From: Morella rubra
Lineage: Eukaryota > Streptophyta > Magnoliopsida > Fagales > Myricaceae
Assembly: GCA_003952965.2 (NCBI GenBank)
Contig: RXIC02000460.1
Span: 123,095 to 187,094, forward strand
Direction: 5' to 3'
DNA length: 64,000 nt
A program made the translations under genes and the position numbers. This document shows, one piece after another, positions 21,820 through 34,240 of the stretch. Positions within the stretch are counted from its first letter, which is position 1. Every line of letters starts with the position of its first letter. The notes below the pieces were generated by a model that was not told where the DNA came from, made no database searches, and was given only the letters and a program-made list of their open reading frames with translations.

Positions 21820-22790
21820 CTTTTGTCCCTTTCAAGAAAACGGTACTCACTGTTGAAACTCTAATCATCTGTTATGCTTATTCTCTTTCCCCCTTTTATT
21901 TCTCTTGGTAGCCCCAGGGAGTGCATAAAGAAATAAAGGGACACAAGACCAAAGGGAGCAGGGCAACTTGAAACAGTTTATAATTAAAGCCCGCCCGCCC
22001 TGCCCTCTTTCTTTATTTTCCCAGGGGATTAAAATCCAATCAAAATAATGCTATAAAATACGGATCAAAGTCCATATTGTTAGGTCTTTTGAGTATGTCT
22101 TGTACTGGATTCTAATTCTTTAGACATGAAATTCTATCATTTTGATTGGATTTCTTTAGAATTAGTGATGCAACTAAGAATAGGCTTAATAGAAATTCAC
22201 GTGCCTCCCATTGAGGGAGATAAATCAAAACGAGAAAATTGAGTAATACGATTCAATGTCTGGTCAAACAAGCTTCCAACGTCACTGCTTACAAACCTAA
22301 AAAACAAGCATCCAAAACTGAGGCCTGGTTTGACTTATTGCTAATGCAACTTGATCAAGGTCTTTTAGAAATATGTCTATAAGCCTATAAATACGGAGGT
22401 GACTGACTTATTAGCAAAAGAGGGGGGCCTCTGGGAGAATTATGAACTTTGGAGGAGAAGGATTTCAAACAAAGGAATTTCTAGTAACACAGGGTAGGTG
22501 GTCTGAGATTTGTTGTCTTGTCGTCCGAGAGGTATTATGCGCCTTGACAAGTTTGGCTTTACCAGTATCAGAGTTCCTTTTTTGGGATTTTTTATTTGTC
22601 TATGCATCTTTGTCTATTGAAATATTTGTGAGTCCTATTTGATTTTCTAGTTGTAATTAAGCTATTTTTCCTCTGCCATAAATTCGAGTTTCTAATAAAA
22701 TTATTAAAAAAAAAATTATATACCATGCTTCTCTTATGTTTTGAATGAATCATTAATTTTTCACAAACATAGGCTTTTGTATTAAGTTAT
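21820..22790. other. Upstream region of the B-box gene; possible LTR-like relic
   Basis: 21820-21990 should hold the 5' untranslated region and promoter of the minus-strand B-box gene. Around 22078 TGTTAGGTCTTTTGAG could start an LTR, with CTATAAATACGG near 22384 as a TATA box, but no matching CA end or polyprotein was found. Confidence 0.35.
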
Positions 22791-23156
22791 GGGGAAAATA
22801 CATTTTTCACCCACGAACTACCATATATTTACATTTTATACTAAATTATCAATTTTGACACATTACACCTTTAACTACCAATTTTTAACACTTTGCACCC
22901 TTTATCAAATTTTCAAACTAAAATGATAATGCCCTTAGATATTGTCAATTCATTAATTTTTCAAGGGTATTATTGTCAAATAGAGTGTGCAAAGTGTTTA
23001 ATATTAGTAGTTGAAGGGTGTAATGTGTCAAGTGGGTAGTTTAGGGTGCAAAATGTATAACATTGGTAGTTTGAGGGTGTAATGTCTTAAAGATGATAGT
23101 TTGAAGTATAATGTGTCACTACCCGATAATTTGTGGGTGAAAAATGTTTTTTCCTT
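22791..23156. mobile_element. Mutator-type MITE with 9-bp target duplication
   Basis: The 366-bp element starts GGGGAAAATACATTTTTCAC and ends in the inverted match GTGAAAAATGTTTTTTCCTT, with a ACCCACGAACTA/GATAATTTGTGGGT extension. It is flanked by the direct 9-mer TTAAGTTAT (22782-22790 and 23157-23165). A 9-bp duplication is the hallmark of Mutator-like transposition. The body is non-coding and itself repeats words such as GGTGTAATGTGTCAA, so it is a non-autonomous copy. Confidence 0.85.
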
Positions 23157-23823
23157 TTAAGTTATTTTGTTCTTCTTACTGTTTAAGATCTGTGAGAACA
23201 AAGCAATCTCCTGACAACTTGTTAATTTCTGTCAATTTGTTTGGCAGTGTTTTGAGAACGGGAATCTTGATTCCTTGTACAAAGTGACAGCATTAATGAG
23301 ATATTTAAATTGGATAAGAAAGACCATGTGAGTTTGACTCCCTACACTTCAGCAGGCACATAAAATTTTCAACATCAGATTGAGCCAGTAGTACCATTCC
23401 ATTGGTGAGATCGAGACTGAGGTGAATACTGCAGGGGCCAGAGGGGTCCAGCCGGACCTAACCCAGGCCAGTCCCTTTGCTCTCTCGCAATTTGCGTTGC
23501 TTCAAGCTTGCGCATGCACCATCTTCTCTGTATGTACGGAGACGCCCATCCACTTGAAAGAAAGACTCTGCATGCCCCCTTACGGGCTACGGTCTTATCC
23601 CAGCTCCGTATTGCCTGTTCCAAAGTGGCTTAGCCAGAATAAGCCAGGCACAGTACTTGGACGACATGCGTCTAGATCCCATGAACCATAAATTCCTGGC
23701 CTACCAGCTTATACGCTTCCTCACATCTTATCCTGTGTAGGTGGGACGACAAACGTCTATGTGCGCCAGACAAGGTGTGCGGACAATCAGTGTCAACAAC
23801 TAGGCAGGCATGCATGCATCACT

Positions 23824-23877
<54 letters not shown>

Positions 23878-26407
23878 GAGACAGATCCATCAATTAGGAG
23901 TGTGCATGTTTAGCAGTAGTCCATGGTTTCTCCTCGGTCAGAAGTTAAGGCTGAGGACGCATGCAGAGGGCTCTCTGCCTATAGCTTTCTACATAAGATT
24001 CATTGTTTCTCTAAGAAAATGCAATCCACCGCGCGTTGAAGCTGTCCGCCAACAGCATTGTAAAATTATTTTCTTATGCTTGGAAAAATTGTTTGGCTTA
24101 TTGTTATTTTGTTTCCTCAAAATTGCAGTAACTCCTCCCTAAAATCAAAAGTTTATGCGGGGAGACGGCTGCCAAAGTTAGGAGGCCTCCAGCTACTTGT
24201 AAGTCTGCAGCCTGAGGTTGGCCGATATATGTGATAAATCAGTTGATTTATGACGTCAGAGTAAATATAGCTTGATCTTCCCGTATCCTTTTCTGTAAAA
24301 CAATAAAAGACCCTAGGTCTCGAGATGTGGAACTTCCGAAGCTTAAATTAGTCTTTTTCGTTTGTCTGAGTTTTTGCTATTTTTTCACATAAGAAATCAC
24401 TTACCTGTTTTTATCGTTAGCTTTCTTTTTATAGCGTTCTTGCCCACGTTTCTTTTTTTTCCTCTAACTAAGATAGTGGACAGTTTTTGTTCGTGCTTCG
24501 TGATGTCCTTTCCACCTTTTTCCCACGGTTATTCGTAACTGCTACGAGTCTAATGGAGCGTGGTGCCATGATTCATCATGGGCCATTAGGTAACTGTTCA
24601 CGGCATCGTAGTGATTTTATCTTTTGAAAAATACGCTACGTGGGTTGGATTGTAACTGTTGGGCTTTTGAGGAATATTTTTCGGCCCAAACTGGTTTAGG
24701 CTAGGTGTAATTCAGTATTGACACCGTCAATATGTCATCTAAGAAGCCAATTTAATATGCCTATTTTGAAGTGCAGTGTCATGTAGACGCTTGGTGTCCG
24801 ATTTTTTAGAAAATACTCAGAATGGATAGAACATCTAAATCGCACCCACGATGGAAAACAAAGGTGTACTGTGACTTGCTAGTTGCCAGCCTTCTGGTCA
24901 AGGTTTCAATTTTCGACTTAATTAGTGGACGGTGTCTTGCCTTAAAACCTGTGGGCTAGCCTCCGTATATATATATATGAATGACTGGTGCGTACTCTGA
25001 ATGCAGACAAGATGGACAATTGCAAATTGGGGGTATGAAAAAAAAGTCATGAAATGTAATAATCTTATAAGATATTATTTAAATATATAGTAAATTAAGT
25101 GTGGCTCAAACCTCACATGTTATAAAATTTTAATTAAATTAATTAGAGTGATTAAGGTGTATTCTAATAAATAACTTAGCAATGAAGTTTTAATTAAATA
25201 AAGACTTATTGTTTGACGTAAGGAATAATTAAATTTTAATTGAGGGTCCTGACCCAACCTATAAACAGAAACATATGTATTCCATCAATACAACCATAAG
25301 TTTAGAAATAGGCTAGAAGATTCTCAATACAGATCTCCAGATGTTGTGTTGCGCTTGAACCAATATGGTGTTCGAACAAATATGGTTAGAGGTGTGTTTG
25401 ATCATATCTATTATTTGTTTCGGTTTGTGTTTTCTTTCTAACAAATTAATCTTCTTTAAGACGAATGATCAATTAGTGGACCCATTCTTTGTTCAAGTTC
25501 TCTAATTAAATGGAAGTGACGATGAGGACATGAAATTCGCAATATTCTAGTCCATACACTCCCTAAACTCTTGTTTATATTAGGACCCCTAAAAGATTTT
25601 ATCAAGATCTTCTTTGTTCCTCAATCTGTCACCCACATCACAGTTCAATCAAAACCCTCCAAAGCACAGAAAGGAAGCGAACGTAGAAAAGGTGACACGA
25701 AAGGATCATATGGTCGGGGTGGCATAATATCTTACGTACACACACATTATTGTATCCCATAATAAGTGAGGTAGATAGATTGAAATAGGGTTTAATTAAG
25801 ACGAGACACATGTATCATGTGGTTGAGGAACCCATGCCTTCTAGAACAACATGACCCCTCAATCATCTCTTTGACGTCCATACAGGATATGCATGCTCGA
25901 TCCGTAGAAAAATTCCAACCAGATCGAGAAACTGTTCCATTTTGTTTTTTCTAAGTAGAGAAACTGTTCCATTTCTGTATACCCAAAAGTTTTATGTGTG
26001 GATTGCATGCCCGAATGATGCAACGGTGTGGTCCCTAATGGACTTTCTGGGTATTTCCTGAAAGCAACGTATCACGATGAATCCAGGCTAGCCCAAGACA
26101 TGCTCATTAGATTGATTAAGTTAAGCCAGCCTGGTAACACTCAACAATACAACTGAGCCCCAGCAAAACTTTGGACCTGAAAAAGCCCATATCGTCTCAC
26201 GAGTGACAAAGCCGTTTTGTTTGCGGTCCGCGGAGTACGTCAGAAAAGCGTTCGCGCCTCCGTTTCAAATTTACGAGACTTCGAATAAAGCCATAAATAT
26301 GACCAAAACAAATCCATTTTCTGGAAATTTTCTTTTGATTGTTCCTTGCTCGTTACACATGTAATCTTCGAGCAATAACCTGTTCTCCTGCATATGCATT
26401 TATTTTT
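23157..26407. other. Intergenic, nothing firm
   Basis: Short frames only (23375-23691, 25571-25762). 25080-25470 is AT-rich with CCTATAAACAGAAAC near 25257 and could be an LTR relic, but no terminus pair was seen. A short AT run at 24966-24979. Confidence 0.45.
23826..23867. repeat. CT microsatellite
   Basis: About 21 units of CT followed by an ACACACAC stretch. It lies in gene-free sequence and is likely polymorphic. Confidence 0.9.
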
Positions 26408-26865
26408 GGCTTAAATGCACCAGATACCCATGTGGTATTTTGATTTTGCAAATATGTCCCTGAAGTAAGAAAAGTTAGTTTTATATCCCTGAGGTAACTT
26501 TTCGATTTAAAATATGTCCCTCCGTCAGTCTCCGTTTAAAAAATTAACGGTCAGCAGACCAGCACACCATACCAGCAGATCAAACCAGCACCAACACCAG
26601 CAGACCATACCATCAAACTAGCAAACCATAACAACAGACCAGCAGACCATTACAGCAGACCAGCATACCAGACCAGCACCAGCAGACCATACCAGCAGGC
26701 CAGAAGACTAGCAGACCTATGACCATTAATTTTTTAAACGGAGTCTGATGAAGAGGCATATTTTAAATCGAAAGGTTACCTCAGGGATATAAAACAAACT
26801 TTTCTTACCTCAAGGACATATTTGCAAAATAAAAATACCACAGGGGTATTTGGTGCATTTAAGCC
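26408..26865. mobile_element. Foldback MITE with a CAGCAGACCA minisatellite core
   Basis: The first 14 bases GGCTTAAATGCACC are exactly inverted at the end (GGTGCATTTAAGCC). The two arms, about 26408-26551 and 26722-26865, are inverted copies along nearly their full length (for example GCAAATATGTCCCTGA against TCAAGGACATATTTGC). Between them about 170 bp consist of variants of CAGCAGACCA and ACCATACCAGC. A transcript could fold into a hairpin of more than 140 bp. No coding potential. Confidence 0.88.
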
Positions 26866-27080
26866 TTTTTTTTTTCTGGGTCCTCCCATACGCATATGCT
26901 CTACACAGAACACGCAAGCAAGGCTATGCTTGGTTCATGTCTCATATTGTTTTTGCGTAAGTATTCCATATTCTGATAACGTATTTGAAGCAGGCTGCTA
27001 CCTACCCTTAGCTTTCAACTTCAAGGGACTTCAATTTGGCTTGGCATGCAGTAAAGATTTGCCCATTTCTTGTCATATCT

Positions 27081-27670
27081 TGTTGGGAAAAACTACGATT
27101 CCCTAATTGCGGAATAGCTTGAGAAACGATAGAAAGAATAGCAAGACAGAGAACACAGAGATTTATGTGGTTCCCTCTAGGTGAGGTATGTGTCCCCAAG
27201 TTACAGAAGTTGTTGTATTAATGAAGAAGTTACAAGGGGAGAAATAGCGCAAAAGGACAAGCTTTTTAACATGAACAACATTATTAAACCCTAAACCCTA
27301 AGTGCCAAATATATAGGCTTTGAGACACTGCCTTTCTAAACGCAGCGCTTGAAGAGTAGTCTAGTGCCGAGTCTACCAGACTCGTGCCCTGTCATCCCGG
27401 GCATGCCGAGCCTACTAGGCTTGTCCCTGATCATCCCAGGCATTCATCTACTGAGGTCTCCGCATCTCGGGTTTACCAAGGTATCCGCATCTCGGCTTAG
27501 CTATCGATCGAGGTCTCTGCACCTCGAGTTTACCGAGGTATCCGCATCTCAGCTTAGCTATCAATCGAGGTCTCTGTACCTCGGTTTTACCGAGGTCTTC
27601 GCACCTTGGGTTTACCGAGGTATCTGCATCTCAGCTTTGCTATGAACCGAGGTCTCACACCTCGGTTTGT
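27081..27670. repeat. Retroelement fragment with palindromic GAGGT/ACCTC array
   Basis: The fragment opens TGTTGGGAAAAACTACG, a typical LTR start, and contains GATTTATGTGGTTCCCTC, a phrase common in plant retroelement ends. 27451-27670 is an array of about 66-bp units, each pairing CCGAGGTCTCCGCA with a nearby CTCGG, so that every unit can form a short hairpin. No matching CA terminus was found. Confidence 0.6.
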
Positions 27671-28621
27671 GCTATGGACCAGGCTCCACAGCTTAACATA
27701 TCTTTTAGCAGCTTGCTAGCTTGTTACGACTGTCATCTATTCTAGCTATGAATCTAATGATGTCAAGAATTACCACGAGTTTGGAACTGATTAATCTTGC
27801 ATGAATCACCAAGGGAAGTGGTCTTGAATCCAGTCTCTTACGGCCAAGTTACATCTGAATAAGATATTTGACGTTTAGAGAATCGAATTAAGCATGAGCA
27901 TAATCAAAGGACGGTACCTTGCTTTTATAGGTCAAAAGAAATTATAGACCTATTGGGAGTTTATTATCAAAAAAGGGTTAGGACTTAAAATCTTATCAAG
28001 TGTATCAGAGTGTCCAATCATATAGGTCCCCTCAAGTGTTCGATCAGGAGTCTAAACCTTTGAGGACTCTTTATGGGATATTTAAATGGCTAGGCGGGAA
28101 TGTAAGTGGTAGGCCAGGCCAGAGGTAGTCGGGTCTGATTTGGGCCTTGTAACTCATGGCCCATTAGAATCTATGATGTATTCGACAAATGAGGTTGGGT
28201 TTGATTTTCAAGATGACTGGCAAAGGTTATAAGCCATATTCTGAAACCTAGGCCCTATATTCGGAGGGTCAGGTCGGGGTTTCGGGTTCGAGTACAGTAT
28301 GCCAAGCTCTCATAATTGCCGGATCATAAAAGAACCGACGAAATAAAGCCACTTATATGGAGTGCGGAATAATGTTAAATAACATATAGACAGAGTAGCC
28401 ATGGAAAAAGAGACAATTATAAAAACAAATAATCAAAAAAAGCCACGAAAAAGGAGAAACCCATCGAGCCTACGATTCAATATAACCAAAGCTTCCTCAA
28501 CAAGAAAACCCATCCGGCCAGGACAATTGGGAGAGAAGAGAAAATGTCCCACAGATGACATAACAAATTCAGAAATTGCTTTTTTTTTTTTTTTGGGGGG
28601 GGGGGGTGGTGAGGAATCTAG
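27671..28621. other. Intergenic, nothing recognised
   Basis: No gene motif. Ends with a long T-run followed by a G-run at 28580-28606, a site prone to length errors in assemblies. Confidence 0.5.
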
Positions 28622-28963
28622 CTAGAATTCACCAATAATGGCCTCCTCCAACAGTTCTTTTGAACTTTCCATCAACCCAGGGCTCAACCTGAACATGAGG
28701 GTGCAAAACTCCATCTCGTTCAAAGCGCCATCCCTGTCCAAATCTCCTTCTCTAAGCATGCACATTAACTCCTCATCGCTCATCCCTTGCAACCCGAGCA
28801 AAGCAGAGTTCCTCTTCAAGCTGTCGAACGTGATCATGCCCTTCTCGTCATCCATCAACAACCGAAAGCCGTTGCACAGCTCCTTCATAAACCCTTCGGC
28901 GCCCAACTTCTCGACCATTGCCGGGAAGAAATCTTCGAACACAACCCCGCTCCGTGATGCCAT
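28622..28963 (-). CDS. KIC/PBP1-like EF-hand calcium-binding protein
   Basis: A 113-residue single-exon protein. Proteins of this small group (KIC, PBP1) bind calcium with one functional EF-hand and regulate partners such as the kinesin KCBP or the kinase PINOID. Residues 1-40 (VFEDFFPAMVEKLGAEGFMK, ELCNGFRLLMD) and the middle (MITFDSLKRNSALLG, MSDEELMCMLREGD) match the group. The EF-hand loop is DLDRDGALNEME, with Asp at positions 1, 3 and 5, Ala at 7 and Glu at 12. FCTLMFRLSPGLMESSKELL follows as in KIC. The start is MASRSGVVFEDF; 18 more codons are open upstream but that extension resembles nothing in the family. Likely cytosolic. Confidence 0.93.
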   Translation of the reverse strand: MASRSGVVFEDFFPAMVEKLGAEGFMKELCNGFRLLMDDEKGMITFDSLKRNSALLGLQGMSDEELMCMLREGDLDRDGALNEMEFCTLMFRLSPGLMESSKELLEEAIIGEF

Positions 28964-29077
28964 TGATCTAACTAAACAAGATCGAGAGGTCACGTAAATA
29001 TCCAAACAATCAAACACTTATAGTGTATACGTTTTCTCTCCAATCGTTTTTAGGGAAAGGTGACTAGGTAGGAGGTC

Positions 29078-29086
29078 ATATATATA
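29078..29086 (-). promoter_or_regulatory. Candidate TATA box of the EF-hand gene
   Basis: ATATATATA lies 115 bp upstream of the ATG at 28963. Distance and composition fit a core promoter, but AT runs are common here. Confidence 0.35.
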
Positions 29087-30094
29087 CCCAAGGGGGAAAC
29101 GAAGGTCATATAGATCAAGAAAACTAAGGAAATTGAAAGGAAGTGTCGGAGGAAGGAGAGGTCGCCGAGGATGACAACAAAGGTACAGATAAGAGACAGT
29201 TTGTTTCGTGAGGAGGTAACTGCCGTCATTTTGCTCTGTCTACATTCCTGACCGCTTCATGTCTGATAGAGTTCTCCTTCCTCGAAGTTGCATATGGGAA
29301 GGTACCGATGGGTCGTGGCAAGCATTTTCCTATCAAAAATAGATATAAAAGAACTTTTGGTCTGGACTGCAATTTACAAAAGCGCCATCCCACCCAAACA
29401 GACAAACAAACAAACAAAAGAAAGAATATCTTGGATATACTATTTTTTTTTTTTTGAAATTAGTATATTTGGACTCAATGTCAAATGTGTACATGACTAC
29501 CAGATATGGGATGGGGTTTTGACACGTCTGGTAAGCAGTATTTGGTGAGAACCCTGAGCAACGCGATTCATGCACACGCATGGGCAATCGATTAATTTAT
29601 TGAACATTGAACCACTGAGAAAATCCAGTTCTATAAGCATTTTTTTTTAATCTTTCAAGCAACTGCTCACATGGATGCATACACACCTCTCTATATATAT
29701 ATACACATACACACATATATATAAAATCTGGTCAAAAGTGTATACCCATGTCGACCTCGAATTACATGATCAATTCCATTAAGAAAGGAATTATCCAAGA
29801 ACTTACGGGGATTTACTTAAAAAAATTTTTTTTTTTCCCAAAAGCTACTCACAACCGACCTCTAAAAAGTAGTTAAAAAATAGAGCAAAATAACAGAAGA
29901 AGACAAATTTAACGGACCTTAATAATCCTAAAAAGTTTCAAGAAATTGCTCATTGAAAAAAAGGATGATTTCTGTTATTTTGATTATATTCCTGCTCTTA
30001 ATCATTGTTGTATGTCCCATACATGAACTCTTAGTTAAGGAATTTGACCCTTCCTTGAAATCAGAGAAAATGTCGAGAGTCTGACTTTTTATGA
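29087..30094. other. Intergenic; short dispersed repeat at 29632-29700
   Basis: The block from CTATAAGCATTTTTTTT through TCTTTCAAGCAACTGCTCAC to ACACACCTCTCTATATA recurs at 46603-46672, next to the large CACTA element. The rest holds only short frames. Confidence 0.5.
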
Positions 30095-30325
30095 AGTTTG
30101 TAAAAAATTATTGAAAAAGTTCAAATGTTTGATTAGGAAAATAAGTTTTATTAAAATTTGTTAAAAAGTAAATAGAGTTTATTTTGATGAAAACAGTATT
30201 GAAATTAGTGTGAGAAGATGTTATAATTTATATGAAAATGTTGAGATTTTGGTGTTTGCTAGTAAAAATCTTGACTTTTAAAAAAAAAGTTTAAAAAATT
30301 ATTTTTCTAACAAAACATCACTTAT
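30095..30325. repeat. AT-rich dispersed repeat, copy 2
   Basis: Related to 4625-4835: both contain TTAGTGTGA(A/G)AA and GAGATTTT(A/G)(A/G)TGTTTG in the same order. Non-coding. No gene is seen from here to 31320. Confidence 0.45.
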
Positions 30326-31329
30326 AACATGCTTTGCGTCCATTCAGTCAATAATTGCAGATCGAAGGTACGGCGGGAAGGTGTTGGCAGGGAGTGCAGC
30401 GCGATGCTTCGATGAAGATGGATTGGTCAGGAGGAATTAGCATATGCGTGTCGTGACCCAGCGGGCATATTTATATGTCTGGGCCTACTTCTATGGGTTT
30501 GCAATAGAGACTTCGATACCACGCGGACACGGCCTTTTTCTTTTCTTAACTCTAGTAACTGTAGTTCCCCTATATCGTTCTTGTTTTATTTAAAAGAATT
30601 CCTCTGTTTCTCTTAATTTTTCTAAATTGGGATAATTATAATTATCTACACGAATTATATGATACAATTTGAAGAGAAATATATATAATAAATTAACCGT
30701 AAATCTTTCAGTATTTAAAAATTTCTGTCTATATTCTGAATTCTAAATGCTACAGTGCCAAATCTCTATGGATGAGTTGGTCCTGCATTTCATTTGTTTA
30801 TGCTTACCTCCTAAATGACTGGAACCTACGACGGGGATCATGTAAACGAGAAGTTGCCTGTTCCCATTTGACTATTTTAGATGACGACACCGGTAATAAA
30901 TATGGGCGCTATATATGTTGGCAATTCAGTGAGACCAATGGAAAGTTCTTGGCAAGGGAAGAAAAGAAGCAAAAGAAGCGGGAAGAGACAAAGGAAGAAG
31001 CCTCCTTGTCAGAAAACGAAGCTCTCAGAAGAAGATACCCCGACAGGCCACAAACAACGAACTGACTTCCTTGGATTCGATAGATATGCCTTTGGAGAGC
31101 CACTTTCCTAGAAAACTCCCTATATACTTGTTCGACATATGGTCCAGATGCCAAGCCAAATTCGGATTTCGTGCATAAATAAGTCGAGGGTTCTTCGACA
31201 ATTAATGTATTTATTTTGAAGATAGCTTTTCGCAGACCAAAATCATGTTCAAATGGACTTAAATTAATGAATTAATCAAAACTCTTAACTTAATTCATCA
31301 AAAGGGCTCCTGATCATCATAAAGGATTG

Positions 31330-31850
31330 TTCTTGTTAAGTTTTTTTTTTCAAAACATCAAGATCATTCATTATACCACTTCAAAACGTCATTACAATCA
31401 TCAGAACAATCCCCCCCCATACAACAAAGTGAATTTAGGACTATGCTCTTCAAAACGGGAATTGCTTCCTTTAATGAAAAATGGAGGCAGCTTAACGAAC
31501 TAAATGGTGCGCCATCATGTTGGCACCTCTATAGATATGGACAACTGTCTTGTGTCCGATTGATTGCTGCGTGTTGTTCGTATGGGCCTTTGTTAATATT
31601 AATTGGTGGATTATTTGTTTCATATTCAAATTTAAGAGGATACGTTACGACAACCCTTCCAGAGGCTATAGGCTTCTGCTGCAATCTCCCTGTCTATATT
31701 CCATTCGTCCGCTTAGGGTAGCTCTGGATGTCTTTTGATTACAGTTTCCGAGTCTCCCTCCAAAGTGTACTTCCTAAACCCCAATTTGTCACCTTCGAAC
31801 TGATTAACTGCATCAATTTTTTGCACAACTGTATTAAGAACTACTCCTCT
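31330..31850 (-). mobile_element. LINE 3' fragment (RNase H tail), decayed
   Basis: On the minus strand the frames read GDKLGFRKYTLEGDSETVIK and ADEWNIDREIAAEAYSL, typical of the RNase H domain that ends plant LINE ORF2, then NMMAHHLVR in the place of the usual NAVAHxLA. Stops and frame changes interrupt it. The plus-strand T-run at 31341-31350 would be the poly(A) end. Confidence 0.6.
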
Positions 31851-32354
31851 TTCTTTTTTTTTTCCTCTTTTAATTATGAATAAGAGCTGATATTACCGCA
31901 AATTTCTGTCGATTCGCCACATCCACATTTACTTTGACGGGATCTTGTGGGGGCCGTTGCCAACTCCTTGTTAACATGATTGTTGATTAACAGGTTAGAA
32001 TTGTATAAAATAAGGTAATTACTTGTAGCCCAAAATATACAAGTTAAACCCACAAACATCGGGAGCAAAAAGAAAAGAGAGGGAACATTGTCCGTGAATC
32101 ACTCCTATAATATTTAGAAAAAAAAAAAAAAAAAAAGAATCACTCCTATAAGATAATAGGAAACACCGTACCACTTACAACTGTATCTGTATGGCTACCG
32201 TCCTCTTCGAAGGGAAGGACTTTTGCCAAGAGACCCTGAGCCTTTCCCTGGGGTCCTGAACATATGCGTTTGTGGACTTGTCCGTTATTCAACTCATCTT
32301 ATGGGCTCACTGTCACTGCCCCATTTGGTACTACCATCGTTCACCTTGTCGAGC

Positions 32355-32885
32355 AGTCACGATTAGAAGAAAGCATATGAACAGTTAATAAATTTCCACC
32401 TCATTTAATGAATAGAAAGGCTTCATGGCTTAGTGGTTCGGCTTGGTGGCTCCCAAATCCTTAAATTTCTTTTTCCGCGTGAGAGACAGATGCAAATTCC
32501 ATTCTTTCTCTTCTTCCCCTTCTTTCTCACAATATCCTTTCTTCATTGCAGCTCTCTCTCTTTTCTATTCACCGAAATCTTGCCGGAGTCAAGAGGAAAA
32601 AGGTAACGGTAACAATTTTTTCCTTGCCTAAGAGACTCGAATTCCATTCTTCATTCAAGAAACGTGTGACCCAGGCTGTATTTTTGTGATTACATTTGGC
32701 TTTTTTTCCTCCGCAACAGTCCGCCCACTGTGTTAGTTTCTCTAAACTTGATTTGTTCCTTTCAGATCTTCTTTTGGTTTGATTAATTTATTTCTAAGGG
32801 CCTCGCATAATGTTCAGAAAACTGACGGCGTTTTCTGGAATAGTGGAAAATTTGGCCGCCTGAGTTATTGAGGGCTCCATCCATG
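32355..32885. repeat. Left arm of a large inverted repeat
   Basis: The arm matches, in reverse complement, 35690-36075. Shared words include GATTAGAAGAAAGCATAT, AATGAATAGAAAGGCTTC, TTTCTTTTTCCGCGTGAGAG, GATCTTCTTTTGGTTTGATT and CAGAAAACTGACGG. The arms are diverged and have small indels. The spacer of about 2.8 kb contains a LINE insertion. They may be old terminal inverted repeats of a Mutator-like element, or two inverted copies of a gene's 5' end (both contain AATGTTCAGAAAACTGAC-like sequence). No TSD is visible. Confidence 0.8.
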
Positions 32886-33185
32886 CTTACGATAGCTATG
32901 TGACAGCTCTTTCTGTATAGCCTTTCAGTCTGAGCATTAAAAGATCCCGTTGATCTCCCACCAATAAAACTAAATGCACCAATATCCTTTCCCCTTCAAA
33001 ATAAAAAATCTCCTAGCCTCTCTATCTCGCTTGGTTTCTCAACATCCAACGCCAATCAATATACTTTTTAATTAAAATTACGTTAACGGTGTTGTCTCCT
33101 GTCCCTTTTTGATTTTGAGAACCCACTTTGTTTCTTTCAGATCTTCTTTTTGCAAATCCACTTTGTTTCTTTCCTATCTTCTTTT

Positions 33186-34224
33186 TTTTTGGGTTGAAAA
33201 CATTGAATTTCATGACGAAATAAATACCAGAAATACAATGTCAGACTGACAAAAGCAACAAAAAGCACGAAGAATACAAATCAGACCAAATAACTTAAAG
33301 GGGGGTTAGTCCCGTTAAACAACCAAACCGAAGAGAGGGAAGAAATTGGTATGTGCCCACTAAAGTTAGTGGACACAGCCCATTGCGCCAACGAGTGCGT
33401 ATACGGGTTTGAAGCCCATTTAAGGTGGACAGCAGTCCAGAAAGGGAGATCAGCTAAAAGCCCACAAGCCCGTTGAATGATCGGATCAATTGTCCAGCTC
33501 ACAGATGACTTTGGAGATCTGAGGGGCGAGGGCGTCGATAATCTCAGAGTTAGCTCCCTCTAGAAGAATTTCGGAAATTTCAAGATGCTTGACTTGGTCC
33601 ACCGATAGAAGAAGAGCTTCAGCCACAGCGCAAAGGGGAGTCATTGAAGGGAGAATTGATGTGCATGCTGAGATTATATTTCTGTCAGGACCAAAGATTA
33701 CAACAGCAGCAGCAGATTTATCCGGGCAGATTGCAGCATCAAAATGGGCTCGATAGCAGCGATGATAAAAGGGTTGATGAACAGCCTGAGGAGAGAAAGA
33801 CTTTGCGTTGCCAAGCTCGGTAATGATCTTTTGCCGTTCTTTTCACTGTAAGAGAAATTTGGGTAAGAGTAAAAGGGGCTTTCTCATGTCTCCATTTGTT
33901 GCGTGTCAACCAGATCTGATCGAGGAGAACCATTGCATAGATCTAAAAATGGTGACACTCGGTGAATGGAATTTGAGTCAGAGTGGAGGGGTTTAAGATG
34001 GCTAAAATCCATCCTTTAAGACCGAGTGTCTGGAAGGATTCTAGATGAATCGGCCAAGGGCGAAGTCGCCATGATTTTTTCACAAAATCACAGTGAAGAA
34101 CTAAATGGCCCATAACTTCTTTTTCTGTTTTGCAGAAACTACAAGGATCCGAAGAGGGAGCAGTGAGAGGGGTGGAGACTTTGGAGAGGATACACTCCGA
34201 GGTGGGAAGAGCATTCCAGATGAT
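33186..34224 (-). mobile_element. 5'-truncated LINE with 16-bp target-site duplication
   Basis: The minus strand encodes the end of a plant LINE ORF2: RKIIWNALPTSECILSK and CSFCKTEKEVMGHLVLHC (reverse-transcriptase zinc-binding domain), SWRLRPWPIHLESFQTLGLK, then the RNase H domain (HFDAAICPDKSAAAVVIFGP, MTPLCAVAEALLLSVDQVKH, EILLEGANSEIIDALAPQI). It is decayed by a few stops and ends in a poly(A) tract. The 16-mer TTTCCTATCTTCTTTT flanks it exactly (33170-33185 and 34225-34240). It is inserted in the spacer of the large inverted repeat. Confidence 0.9.
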
Positions 34225-34240
34225 TTTCCTATCTTCTTTT

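Noticed and set aside
22078..22650. Solo LTR
   Set aside because: Start and TATA-like motif present, but no CA terminus or target duplication could be paired.
27349..27645. 98-codon frame with repeated SRSLHLEFTEVSAS
   Set aside because: A by-product of the palindromic array; period equals the DNA repeat unit.
30772..31065. 97-codon plus-strand frame
   Set aside because: Lys/Glu-rich low complexity, no motif, and overlapping frames on both strands of similar length; looks like chance.
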